Assembly (NCBI RefSeq): GCF_014522265.1
Contig: NZ_CP017024.1
Location: 1,888,001-1,952,000, forward strand
Direction: 5' to 3'
Length of the DNA stretch: 64,000 nucleotides
Source: Pseudomonas oryzihabitans
Lineage (GTDB): Bacteria; Pseudomonadota; Gammaproteobacteria; Pseudomonadales; Pseudomonadaceae
The position numbers were made by a program, and so were the translations under genes. Positions 55,919 through 64,000 of the stretch are shown here, in pieces; positions within the stretch are counted from its first letter, which is position 1; each line of letters opens with the position of its first letter. Under the pieces are notes generated by a model that worked only from the letters and a program-made list of their open reading frames with translations, was not told where the DNA came from and made no database searches.

Positions 55919-56812
55919 GTGGATATCAAGCAACTGCGCTTTCTCATCGCCCTGGACGAGACGCGGCACTTCGGCCAGGCCGCGGCGCGCTGTCACGTTA
56001 CCCAGCCGACCCTGTCGATGCGCCTGCGCGGCCTGGAAGACGAGCTGGGGGTGGAGCTGGTGCGTCGCGGGCAGCGCTTCGAGGGCTTCACCGAGGCCGG
56101 TCAGCGCATTCTCGCCTGGGCGCGCACCCTGATGGCCGCCCATGACGGGCTCTATGCCGAGGCCCAGGCCTTCCAGGGACAACTGGTGGGCACCCTGCGG
56201 GTCGGCCTGGTGCCGTTGGCCAGCTTCGATCCCATGCCGCTGCTGCAGCACCTGCGCCTGCTGCACCCCAAGCTGCATTTCCAGCTGCAGGTGCTGAGCA
56301 CCGAGCGCATCCTCGAAGCCGTGGCCAGCAATCGCCTGGAGCTGGGCATCTCCTACCTGGAACACCTGGATCCGGCGCGCTTCGACAGCCTGACCCTGAC
56401 CGAGACGCGCATGGGCCTGCTCTATGACGAGCGGCATTTCAGTTTCGACCAGGTCGCGCTGGACTGGCAGGCGGTGGCCGGGCTGCCTTTGGGCCTGCTG
56501 ACCGGCGCCATGCATTTCCGTCAATCGGTGGACCACGGCTTTCGCAGCCTGGGGCTGACGCCGCAGCCGGTGCTGGAGACTGATGCCGTCTATCTGCTCT
56601 TGCAGGCCGTCAATGCCGGTCTGTGCTGCGCCGTGGTGCCCCTTGCCGGTGGCTTCGATCGTCTTACGCCCCATGCCCGGCTGATTCCCATCGACACGGC
56701 CCGCACCCTGGCGCCGCTGGGTTTGCTCATCCGGCGCACCGAACCCCGGTTGGCGGTGGCCGATGCCTGCTTCCAGGCCGTCAAGGCGCTTTATGCCGAG
56801 AGTGATAGATAG
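55919..56812 (+). CDS. LysR-family regulator next to fdhD
   Basis: A 297-residue LysR protein. N-terminal helix-turn-helix (DIKQLRFLIALDETRHFGQA, CHVTQPTLSMRLRGLEDELG) and a periplasmic-binding-like effector domain (VGTLRVGLVPLASFDPMPLL onward). GTG start at 55919 gives the standard LysR N-terminus. It is directly upstream of fdhD and the FdhF-like gene on the same strand; in Pseudomonas the three keep together, so it may control them. The effector is unknown. Confidence 0.9.
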   Translation: MDIKQLRFLIALDETRHFGQAAARCHVTQPTLSMRLRGLEDELGVELVRRGQRFEGFTEAGQRILAWARTLMAAHDGLYAEAQAFQGQLVGTLRVGLVPLASFDPMPLLQHLRLLHPKLHFQLQVLSTERILEAVASNRLELGISYLEHLDPARFDSLTLTETRMGLLYDERHFSFDQVALDWQAVAGLPLGLLTGAMHFRQSVDHGFRSLGLTPQPVLETDAVYLLLQAVNAGLCCAVVPLAGGFDRLTPHARLIPIDTARTLAPLGLLIRRTEPRLAVADACFQAVKALYAESDR

Positions 56813-56906
56813 CGTTTATCAAGGCATCGGTCATAGCGATTAGACGCCTCGGGATGTGCTGGTTAATCTTTGATCTGTGTCAAACCGCCGCAGGTCGTTT
56901 TCGCCC

Positions 56907-57722
56907 ATGTCCCAGCAATCGCCAGACCTCGTTGCCGCGCCCCCCGCCGGCTATGCCTTCGCCGAGCTGGAGCAGCCTGCCGTACGGGGCGAACAGCCGC
57001 TGGCCGAAGAGGTGGCGCTGGCCATCGCCTACAACGGCATCAGCCATGCGGTGATGATGGCAACCCCGGCCGACGTGGAAGACTACGTGGTCGGTTTCAG
57101 CCTCAGCGCCGGCATCGTCGATGCCATCGACGACATCTATGGCATCCAGGTGCGGCGCGTGGGCGAGGCGCTCAATGTCGACGTCGAGATCAGCAGCCGC
57201 ACCTTCTGGGCGCTCAAGCAGCAGCGCCGCCAGCTGGCCGGGACCAGTGGTTGCGGCCTGTGCGGGGTCGAGGCGCTGGAACAGGCGCTGCCGCAGCTGG
57301 ATCGACTGCGCAAGGTGCGGCTGCCCCCGGCCGCCCATCTGCATGACCTGCGCCAGCGGATCGATGCTGCCCAGGATCTCGGTCAACGCAGCGGGGCGGT
57401 CCATGCCGCGCTGTTCATCGACGCTCAGGGTGAACTGACCCTGTGCCGCGAAGACATCGGCCGCCACAACGCCCTGGACAAGCTGATCGGCGCCCTGCTG
57501 CGCCAGCGCCAGCCGGTGCGCGAGGGCTGCGTGGTGGTCACCAGTCGCTGCAGTCTCGAACTCATCCACAAGGCGGTGCGTGCCGGGCTCGCCACCCTCA
57601 TCACCCTGTCGGCGCCCACCGGGCTCGCCGTGGAATGGGCGCGCCGCCATCGTCTCAATCTGATCCACCTGCCGCACCGGTCGCCACCGCGGGTCTATGC
57701 CCCGGCGCCCGTTGCCCCTTGA
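56907..57722 (+). CDS. fdhD: Formate dehydrogenase accessory sulfurtransferase FdhD
   Basis: A 271-residue FdhD with the catalytic C-G-L-C pair C116-C119 (SGCGLCG). It also has ISHAVMMATPADVEDYVVGF, EDIGRHNALDKLIGALLR and VTSRCSLELIHKAVRAG. FdhD moves sulfur from IscS to the molybdenum cofactor of formate dehydrogenases. The ATG at 56907 is chosen over a GTG at 56877. It lies 16 bases before the FdhF-like gene it presumably serves. Confidence 0.95.
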   Translation: MSQQSPDLVAAPPAGYAFAELEQPAVRGEQPLAEEVALAIAYNGISHAVMMATPADVEDYVVGFSLSAGIVDAIDDIYGIQVRRVGEALNVDVEISSRTFWALKQQRRQLAGTSGCGLCGVEALEQALPQLDRLRKVRLPPAAHLHDLRQRIDAAQDLGQRSGAVHAALFIDAQGELTLCREDIGRHNALDKLIGALLRQRQPVREGCVVVTSRCSLELIHKAVRAGLATLITLSAPTGLAVEWARRHRLNLIHLPHRSPPRVYAPAPVAP

Positions 57723-57738
57723 TCCCACAGGTATCGCC

Positions 57739-60063
57739 ATGAACAAACCTCAGCAGTCCTTCAAACCCTATCAAGGCCCCGCCGCCGGCTGGGGCGCCCT
57801 GAAGAGCGTGGTGCACTTCTGGCTCGACAGCGGCAACGCCTTCAAGAATCTGCGGACGCTGCTCAAGACCAACCAGGACCACGGCTTCGATTGCCCGGGC
57901 TGTGCCTGGGGCGAGGCGCCGGAAAACGGCCTGGTGAAGTTCTGCGAGAACGGCGCCAAGGCGGTCAACTGGGAAGCCACCAAGCGCCGTGTTGATGCGG
58001 CCTTCTTCGCTCGCCATAGCGTGACCTCGCTGCAGGAGCAGAGCGACTACTGGCTCGAATACCAGGGTCGGCTGACCGAGCCGCTGCGCTATGACGCCGC
58101 CACCGATCGCTATGTGCCCATCGCCTGGGACGCCGCCTTCGCGCTGATCGCCAAGGAGCTCAAGGCCCTGGCCAGCCCCGACGAAGCCGAGTTCTATACC
58201 TCGGGTCGCGCCAGCAACGAGGCGGCCTTCCTCTACCAGCTGTTCGTGCGCGCCTATGGCACCAACAATTTCCCCGACTGCTCGAACATGTGCCACGAGG
58301 CCAGCGGTGTCGGCCTGGGCCGCAGCATCGGCGTCGGCAAGGGCACCGTGACCTATCACGACCTGGACGAGGCCGATGCCATCTTCGTCATCGGCCAGAA
58401 TCCCGGCACCAACCACCCGCGCATGATCGAGACCCTGCGCAACGCGGTGAAGCGCGGTGCCCAGGTGGTCTGCTTCAACCCGCTCAAGGAGCGTGGCCTG
58501 GAGCGCTTCCAGCATCCGCAGAATCCGCTGGAGATGCTCACCAACGACTCGCGGCCGACCAACACCGCCTATTTCCGTCCGGCTCTGGGCGGTGACATGG
58601 CGGCGCTGCGCGGTATCGCCAAGTACCTCCTGCAGTGGGAGCGCGAAGCCGCCGCCAAGGGTGGCAAGCGCATCTTCGACCACGATTTCATCGCCGCCCA
58701 TACCCTCGGCATGGACGACTACCTGGCCCAGGTCGACGCCACCTCCTGGGAGCTGATCGAGCGCCAGTCGGGGCTGTCGCTGCACGAGATCGAGCAGGCC
58801 GCGCGCATGTATGCCCGGGCCGAGAAGGTCATCATCTGCTGGGCCATGGGCATCACCCAGCACCGCCACTCAGTGGCCACGGTGCAGGAGATCGCCAACC
58901 TGCAGCTGCTCTGCGGCCAGATCGGCAAGCCTGGCGCCGGTCTCTGTCCGGTGCGCGGCCACAGCAACGTCCAGGGCGACCGCACCATGGGCATCGACGA
59001 GAAGGCCCCGGCCTGGCTCAGCGACGCCCTGGCCAAGCGCTTCGCCTTCGAGCCGCCGCGCAACCGTGGTCACAACACCGTGGAGGCCATCGCCGCCATG
59101 GAGCAGGGGCAGGCCAAGGTGTTCATCGCCCTGGGCGGCAACTTCGCCCAGGCCACCCCGGACACCCCGCGCACCCACAAGGCGCTGCGCAAATGCCGGC
59201 TGACCGTGCACATCGCCACCAAGCTCAACCGCAGCCACCTGGTGACCGGTCGGCAGGCGCTGATCCTGCCCTGCCTGGGTCGTACCGAGACGGACGTGCA
59301 GAAGGGCGGCAAGCAGGCCATCACCGTGGAAGACAGCTTCAGCATGGTGCATGCCTCGGCCGGCATCCTGCGGCCGCTGTCGTCGCAGATGAAGTCCGAG
59401 CCGGCCATCGTCGCCGGGCTGGCCAAGGCCACCCTGGGCAACCATCCGGTGGACTGGGACTGGCTGATCGAGGACTACGACCGCATCCGCGACCTGATCG
59501 CCGACGTCATCCCCGGTTTCCAGGACTTCAATGCCCGGCTGGCCGCGCCCGGTGGCTTCTACTTGGGCAACAAGGCCGGGCGCCGGGAGTGGAACACCGC
59601 CACCGGCAAGGCCAATTTCGCCGCCAATGCGCTGCTGCATGACCTGCTGCCGGACGCGGTCCGCCGCCAGGGCATCAAGCCGGATCTGATCCTGCAGACC
59701 ATGAGATCCCACGACCAGTACAACACCACCATCTACAGCCTCGACGACCGCTATCGCGGCGTGAAGGGCCAGCGCGACGTGGTCTTCGTCAACCAGGCCG
59801 ATCTGGATCGGCTGGGCGTGGCCGCCGGCGAGAAGGTGGATCTGGTCGCCCTGTGGGACGACGGCATCGAGCGCCGAGTCCGCGGCTTCACCGCGCTGCC
59901 GTTCGACATCCCGGTCGGCCAGGCCGCCGGCTACTACCCGGAGACCAATCCGCTGGTGCCCCTTGAGAGCTACGGCGAGGGCAGCTTCACGCCCACTTCC
60001 AAGTTCGTCGCCATCAAGGTCGAGAAGGCCAGCGCCGGCAACCGTATCGCCTCGGTGGCCTGA
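57739..60063 (+). CDS. FdhF/YdeP-family molybdopterin oxidoreductase
   Basis: A 774-residue protein of the YdeP-type branch of formate-dehydrogenase-like enzymes. Near the N-terminus, C52-x2-C55 (FDCPGCAWGE) and C69 could ligate an Fe-S cluster. Molybdopterin-guanine-dinucleotide domains include SGRASNEAAFLYQLFVRAYG, NMCHEASGVGLG, VIGQNPGTNHPR, PVRGHSNVQGDRTMGI and GRTETDVQKGG. The C-terminal domain is the usual dinucleotide-binding barrel (LILQTMRSHDQYNTTIYSLDD). No catalytic Sec is present. Reaction unproven; in E. coli YdeP is linked to acid resistance. Confidence 0.9.
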   Translation: MNKPQQSFKPYQGPAAGWGALKSVVHFWLDSGNAFKNLRTLLKTNQDHGFDCPGCAWGEAPENGLVKFCENGAKAVNWEATKRRVDAAFFARHSVTSLQEQSDYWLEYQGRLTEPLRYDAATDRYVPIAWDAAFALIAKELKALASPDEAEFYTSGRASNEAAFLYQLFVRAYGTNNFPDCSNMCHEASGVGLGRSIGVGKGTVTYHDLDEADAIFVIGQNPGTNHPRMIETLRNAVKRGAQVVCFNPLKERGLERFQHPQNPLEMLTNDSRPTNTAYFRPALGGDMAALRGIAKYLLQWEREAAAKGGKRIFDHDFIAAHTLGMDDYLAQVDATSWELIERQSGLSLHEIEQAARMYARAEKVIICWAMGITQHRHSVATVQEIANLQLLCGQIGKPGAGLCPVRGHSNVQGDRTMGIDEKAPAWLSDALAKRFAFEPPRNRGHNTVEAIAAMEQGQAKVFIALGGNFAQATPDTPRTHKALRKCRLTVHIATKLNRSHLVTGRQALILPCLGRTETDVQKGGKQAITVEDSFSMVHASAGILRPLSSQMKSEPAIVAGLAKATLGNHPVDWDWLIEDYDRIRDLIADVIPGFQDFNARLAAPGGFYLGNKAGRREWNTATGKANFAANALLHDLLPDAVRRQGIKPDLILQTMRSHDQYNTTIYSLDDRYRGVKGQRDVVFVNQADLDRLGVAAGEKVDLVALWDDGIERRVRGFTALPFDIPVGQAAGYYPETNPLVPLESYGEGSFTPTSKFVAIKVEKASAGNRIASVA

Positions 60064-60100
60064 GCAGGGTAGGCTGTCCTCTCGATTCGGGAGGACAGCC

Positions 60101-60664
60101 ATGCAGCGCATCGTTACCTGGCTTGGCGAAGATCCGGTTCGCTGCCAACTGCTTGCCATCCTCGCCGACCTGCAGCTGCCAGATGCCTGGCTGGCTGCAG
60201 GCTTCGTGCGCAACCTGGTCTGGGATCGACTGCATGGCCATGCCGAATCGACGCCGCTGGCGGATCTGGATGTCATCCATTTCGACGCGACCGACTGTCG
60301 ACCCGAGCGGGACAGGTCCATCGAGATGACGCTGGCGGAGCGGGCGCCGGGTCGGCCCTGGTCGGTGAAGAATCAGGCGCGGATGCATCTGCGCAATGAC
60401 GATCGCCCTTATCGCGACTGCCGGGATGCCATGGCCCATTGGCCTGAGATGGAAACGGCCCTGGCCGCGCGCCTGACCGCCGAAGGTGAGCTCGAAGTCG
60501 TCAGTCCCTTCGCCCAGGAAGGGCTCCTGGCCCTGCATCTCACGCCCAATCCCTGGCGGCCCCGGCCGGAAGCCTTTCGCCAGCGGCTCGCGACCAAGGG
60601 CTGGCTGGAGCGCTGGCCGCGATTGCAGGTACGAACGGATCGCCTGAACGACGACCAGGGTTGA
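60101..60664 (+). CDS. Nucleotidyltransferase-like protein (DUF925)
   Basis: A 187-residue protein with the DUF925 pattern: DAWLAAGFVRNLVWDRLHG, DLDVIHFD (acidic pair as in nucleotidyltransferases), WSVKNQARMHLRNDDRPYRD, and DAMAHWPE. It resembles the nucleotidyltransferase fold, but activity is not known. SD GGAGG is 7 bases before the ATG. It follows the FdhF-like gene by 37 bases and may be independent. Confidence 0.88.
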   Translation: MQRIVTWLGEDPVRCQLLAILADLQLPDAWLAAGFVRNLVWDRLHGHAESTPLADLDVIHFDATDCRPERDRSIEMTLAERAPGRPWSVKNQARMHLRNDDRPYRDCRDAMAHWPEMETALAARLTAEGELEVVSPFAQEGLLALHLTPNPWRPRPEAFRQRLATKGWLERWPRLQVRTDRLNDDQG

Positions 60665-61146
60665 GCAGCAGCGGCGCTGGGAAAGCGTTCATTGCCAGGA
60701 ACTCGGCAACACGCCAGGCCTTGCCGCCGTAGTGATATCGAAAGGCCTGTGCAGAAATTATCGAGCGATTCGGTGATAAATACCGGAGTGCCAGGTAGAA
60801 CTATCTGTTGAGATAAGAGATATCGTTCAACCGATAACAACAGAGAGCAGGTTGTGGAATCCTTGTTTCAAGTTTATGACTGTTGAGGATTCTCTTCGTC
60901 CAGAGGCTGACGAACTTCGGTCAGGATGAAGGCTTTATTATTCCCATAATTTCGTAGTTGGTTTTCACTCGATAACCGGGCTTCTTCCGCTGCAGGCTTC
61001 TGGCTGGTTGAAGTGTCGCCGAAGTGCATGGACAAGACGCCCCCTGGGCGTCAGGCCTGAACGAGCCCCCGATCATCAATGCCCGAGGTCTTCCGTCCGC
61101 GACGAGAGCAGGCCGGGAGTTCGGCGGAACGGGAGCCGAACAGGTA
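60665..61146. other. Intergenic region (482 bp), AT-richer
   Basis: Separates the DUF925 gene from the chemoreceptor. The middle (60760-60980) is markedly more AT-rich than the flanks, with short repeats of GATAA/TTATC. A 7-bp hairpin GACGCCC/GGGCGTC (61036-61052) lies downstream of the chemoreceptor gene but lacks a T-run. No supported gene; minus-strand frames are shadows of DUF925. Confidence 0.55.
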
Positions 61147-63024
61147 TCAGACCCTGAAGCGCGACGTCAGCTCTTGCAGCTGCAGGCTCAGGTTGGCCAG
61201 CTCGGTGCTGGAACCGGCGGTTTTCTCGGTGGCGGCTGCGGTCTGGTCGGCGACTTCGTGGACCTTGACCACGCTGCGGCTGATGTTTTCACCGGCCGCG
61301 CTCTGCTGCTCGACCGCGGTGGCGATCTGCTCGTTCATGGCCTCGATCTCGCTCACCGCACTGCTGACGCTGCCCAGGACCACGCCCGCCTGGCGGGTCA
61401 GGTCGACGCTGTCGCCGGTCAGCTGGATATTGCGGTCCAGGGCGGCGCTCATCTTGTCGGTGCTGCCGTGCAGTCTAGTGATGAGGCTGGCGATCTCGTC
61501 GGTGGAGGAGCGCGTACGCTGCGCCAGGCCACGCACCTCGTCGGCGACCACGGCGAAGCCACGGCCCGCTTCACCCGCGCGAGCGGCTTCGATGGCGGCG
61601 TTGAGCGCCAGCAGATTGGTCTGCTCGGCGACCGCCTTGATCACGTCCAGCACCCCGCCGATGCGGTCGGCGTCCTGCCTGAGCAACTCCATGGTGGTCT
61701 GGGTGCTGTCCACTTCCTGGGCCAGGGTCTGGATCTGGGTGGCGACCTGGTTGACCATCTCGTCACCCTCGCGGGTCTTGAGGGTGGCCTCGCGGGCGGT
61801 CGTCGACGCCTGTTCGGCATTGCGCGCCACCTCATTGATGGTGGCGCTCATCTGCTGCATGGCGGTGGCGATCTGCTCGGTCTCCATCTTCTGTGCCGAG
61901 GCGCCAGCGCGGGTCTGCTCGGTGATGGCGGAGAGTTCTTCGGCGGCACTGGCGACCTGGATGACGCCATCCTTCTGCTCGCGGATCAGATCGCTCAGAT
62001 TGACGATCATCAGCTGCATGGCCGCCTGCAACTGGCCGATCTCGTCCTTGCGCGCCGCCTCGATCTGCACGGTCAGGTCGCCGGCAGCGAGCTGCTCCAC
62101 GGTCGCCAGGGTCTGGCGCAGTGGCGTCACGATGGAGCGGGTAATGATCCAGGCCGCGACCAGGCTGAGCAGTACCGCCAGCAGCAGCCCGCCAAAGAGC
62201 ATCAGCTTGGCCCCGCGGATATCGTCGAGGCGGAACTGGCTCTGTATCTGTTTCATTTCGTCGGAGGTCTTGAGCAGCACCTGGATATGCTGGTAGAGGC
62301 CCTGATTAACCTCCTGGTACGCCTTCTGAATACTGAACAGCTGTTGGACCTGGCGCTGATACTCGTCAAGGAGCCCTGGCAGCTGCTGCAATTCCGGGGT
62401 CGAAGGCAGGGTCTTGAGTACCTCGCCGACCCTGTCCAGAGACGCTTGCAAGGCCTCCTGTTGCGGGCCGGCTGACTTGAGTACATAGAGGTGCAGGTGG
62501 ATCCGCAGCTGCTGCAGCGCCGCCAGCAGGGAAGGCAGCTGGGCGCTGGCCTGATCGCCTTCGCGGTTCAGGACGCCGGACGCCTCCTGCAACCGCTTGT
62601 CCAGCATATCGCCCGTGTTGCGCACGTCCTGAAGGGTGGTGGTGCGGTCCTGGGTCACCTTCAGCGTCTGCCGATAGAGGTCACGGTATTCCCTGAGGGT
62701 CTGTTCGGTGCGGGCCAGCAGCGCTTTGCTCTCCGGACGTTTGAACAGCGGACGGGCATCCTGCAAGTGCTGTTCGAGGGCATCGATGCCGCTTTTCCAG
62801 CGACTGGCCTGATCCGCTTCCGGCAAGATCGCAAAGTCCTTGCGCGCATTGCGCATGTCGCGGGCAAGTAGCCCGATCTGGTTGAACTGTTCGATCAGGT
62901 TGCCGCGTCGGCCCAGGGCCTGGATGCCGTTCCAACCGGCATAGGCGATAGCCAGGGTCAGGATGATCAGGACGGTAAAGCCGGAAAACAGCTTCGTACG
63001 AACACTCATGTTGCTCATTTTCAT
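61147..63024 (-). CDS. Methyl-accepting chemotaxis protein, HBM-type sensor
   Basis: A 625-residue chemoreceptor. TM1 lies at about 12-30 ([17 protein letters not shown]). A long all-helical periplasmic domain (about 31-265) looks like the helical bimodular (HBM) class. TM2 (about 271-295, [19 protein letters not shown]), HAMP (about 296-345) and the methylation/signalling domain follow, with the hairpin tip in [20 protein letters not shown] and [19 protein letters not shown] receptors in Pseudomonas bind organic acids or polyamines. The ATG at 63024 is picked; ATGs at 63018 and 63009 are possible. Confidence 0.92.
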   Translation of the reverse strand: MKMSNMSVRTKLFSGFTVLIILTLAIAYAGWNGIQALGRRGNLIEQFNQIGLLARDMRNARKDFAILPEADQASRWKSGIDALEQHLQDARPLFKRPESKALLARTEQTLREYRDLYRQTLKVTQDRTTTLQDVRNTGDMLDKRLQEASGVLNREGDQASAQLPSLLAALQQLRIHLHLYVLKSAGPQQEALQASLDRVGEVLKTLPSTPELQQLPGLLDEYQRQVQQLFSIQKAYQEVNQGLYQHIQVLLKTSDEMKQIQSQFRLDDIRGAKLMLFGGLLLAVLLSLVAAWIITRSIVTPLRQTLATVEQLAAGDLTVQIEAARKDEIGQLQAAMQLMIVNLSDLIREQKDGVIQVASAAEELSAITEQTRAGASAQKMETEQIATAMQQMSATINEVARNAEQASTTAREATLKTREGDEMVNQVATQIQTLAQEVDSTQTTMELLRQDADRIGGVLDVIKAVAEQTNLLALNAAIEAARAGEAGRGFAVVADEVRGLAQRTRSSTDEIASLITRLHGSTDKMSAALDRNIQLTGDSVDLTRQAGVVLGSVSSAVSEIEAMNEQIATAVEQQSAAGENISRSVVKVHEVADQTAAATEKTAGSSTELANLSLQLQELTSRFRV

Positions 63025-63500
63025 GGGGCTATTTCCCAACGTTCGGCGGAAAGTTCCGGGGTTCGAGGAGTGCTGAGGGCGTCGGATTCTAGCCGAGGGT
63101 CATGGGGAAAAGTTTGGTATTTACAACATTTAAATAATGGTAAGTCTAATCTTTGTATAAAGGCTTAAAGAGGGATTCCGCTGTTTGCTGGTCCCCAGTA
63201 TCGGGACTATTGAAGAAGTAGGTTCCTGGCCACGAAGTTCAGGTGAAACGAGTGGTGCCGTTTTAATGGGCTATTTTTTATTAGTCATGCTTTAGTGGTA
63301 CAGCCAAAGGGTGGGGATCGAGAGGTCCTGGCCTGGACTCGGCAGGGAAGGGCGGCTGGAGGCTTCGTCGCCAGCAGGTGCGGCCCCCCTTGGCGGAGAT
63401 GAGCGACGCCTCGCGCCCTCATCGGTTGTCTGGCGAACCCTGGAATGCCGTTAGACTCCATAGAAAGGTCATCCGCTTTCCCTCTCCGGCAAGGAATCCC
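63025..63500. other. Intergenic region upstream of chemoreceptor and LLM oxidoreductase (476 bp)
   Basis: An AT-rich stretch (about 63110-63300) with ATTTACAACATTTAAATAAT and TTTTAATGGGCTATTTTTTA that probably carries the chemoreceptor promoter. The right part is GC-rich. No gene or RNA recognised. Confidence 0.5.
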
Positions 63501-64000
63501 ATGTCCACCACGGAGCGTCGCCGCGCCTTTCTGCAGCATCCGGGCTTTTCGCGACTTTTCGCGCCGGGTCGTCTGACCCTGGGTTTTCTGCTGCCGCTGG
63601 AAGGCTATCCTGACGATCCCATGCCGACCCTGCGCGACCATGCCCGCCTGGCGCGGCTGGCCGACCAGCTGGGCTTCGCGGCACTCTGGGCGCGCGACGT
63701 GCCCTTCTACGATCCCGGTTTCAACGACGCCGGCCAGGTGTTCGAGCCCTTCACCTATCTCGGCTACCTGGCGGGCATCACCCAGCACCTGACCCTGGCC
63801 ACCGGCAGCGCCGTCATCACCCTGCGCCATCCGCTGCACCTGGCCAAGATGGCGGCCTCGGTCGACCAGTTGAGCGATGGTCGGCTGGTGCTGGGGGTGG
63901 CCTCCGGCGATCGTCCGGTGGAGTACCCGGCCTTTGGCCTGGAGAGCGAATTCGAGCGGCGAGGCGAGCGCTTCCGCGATGCCTTCGAGATGTTTCGCCT
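63501..64000 (+). CDS. Luciferase-like (LLM) oxidoreductase, 5' part (cut by window edge)
   Basis: The first 166 residues of a flavin-dependent LLM-family protein, open to the window end. It starts MSTTERRRAFLQHPGFSRLF, with TLGFLLPLEGYPDDPMPTLR, ARLADQLGFAALWARDVPFY, LTLATGSAVITLRHPLHLAK and ASVDQLSDGRLVLGVASGDR. This fits the TIGR03571-type group. The substrate is unknown. SD AAGGAA lies 5 bases before the ATG. Confidence 0.85.
   Translation, partial: MSTTERRRAFLQHPGFSRLFAPGRLTLGFLLPLEGYPDDPMPTLRDHARLARLADQLGFAALWARDVPFYDPGFNDAGQVFEPFTYLGYLAGITQHLTLATGSAVITLRHPLHLAKMAASVDQLSDGRLVLGVASGDRPVEYPAFGLESEFERRGERFRDAFEMFR

Noticed and set aside
60409-60840. 143-codon minus-strand frame over the DUF925 end and intergenic region
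   Set aside because: Most of it is antisense to DUF925, and the non-overlapping part has no family similarity or ribosome-binding site.

Overview
The window is a GC-rich gammaproteobacterial chromosome segment whose gene content and order are those of Pseudomonas: lptM-lysA-dapF-DUF484-xerC divergent from cyaY, algZ-algR-hemC-hemD-hemX-hemY, rsd/algQ, hemB-ppk/ppx, trxA-rho-ubiD, zapA-6S RNA-ygfA with the ubiH-ubiI operon, and cysQ-nudE-yrfG followed by fdhD and an FdhF/YdeP-type oxidoreductase. The order resembles the P. aeruginosa PA5175-PA5280 region as I remember it. The species is probably outside P. aeruginosa, perhaps in the P. oryzihabitans group, but that is a guess. I saw no rRNA, tRNA, CRISPR array, transposase or phage gene.

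Layout. 1-3137 (minus): lysine/peptidoglycan operon lptM-lysA-dapF-DUF484-xerC. 3308-8902: cyaY, rnk, corA, a beta-hydroxyacid dehydrogenase homologue, a secreted GH114-like protein and argH. 9031-16854: the AlgZ/AlgR two-component system, haem genes hemCDXY, dsbB, the sigma-70 regulator Rsd and a TIGR02444 protein. 16902-24170: an ABC-F ATPase, a small MscS-type channel, a LysE exporter, an SDR enzyme, YaiI, an MHYT-GGDEF-EAL c-di-GMP protein and a DedA protein. 24434-30187: hemB, ppk and convergent ppx, with a 1-kb non-coding repeat element between ppk and ppx. 30300-34089: an amino-acid ABC transporter with a divergent GntR/FCD regulator. 34317-41869: trxA, rho, ubiD, a ferredoxin-type reductase, glpT, a DUF5924-type membrane protein and a FliL-like protein. 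41879-48496: EVE protein, 5-formyl-THF cyclo-ligase, 6S RNA, zapA, a ZapB-like coiled coil, UPF0149, pepP, ubiH and ubiI. 48573-53378: an accessory catabolic cluster (MFS importer, SMP-30 lactonase, beta-keto acid cleavage enzyme, SDR dehydrogenase, GntR regulator). 53718-64000: cysQ, nudE, yrfG, LysR, fdhD, FdhF-like, a nucleotidyltransferase-like protein, an HBM-type chemoreceptor and a truncated luciferase-family oxidoreductase.

Four observations stand out. (1) dapF and the ABC-F gene each carry a one-base frameshift at a 4-base G/C run where the family reading frame needs five bases; this looks more like a homopolymer sequencing or assembly error than biology. (2) The ppk-ppx gap holds a ~950-bp element bounded by 37-bp inverted repeats that match at 35 positions, with inner inverted homology, several hairpins, an 8-copy heptamer array and a triple 14-mer. 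(3) The 48.6-53.4 kb cluster has the parts for an uncharacterised lactone to hydroxy-acid to beta-keto-acid route ending in acetyl-CoA-dependent cleavage, plus a strong candidate operator in front of its regulator. (4) Several regulatory sites can be read directly: FadR-type half-matched sites before the transporter regulator, a likely GlpR site before glpT, a C-rich rho leader without a Shine-Dalgarno sequence, and nested hairpins before rsd.
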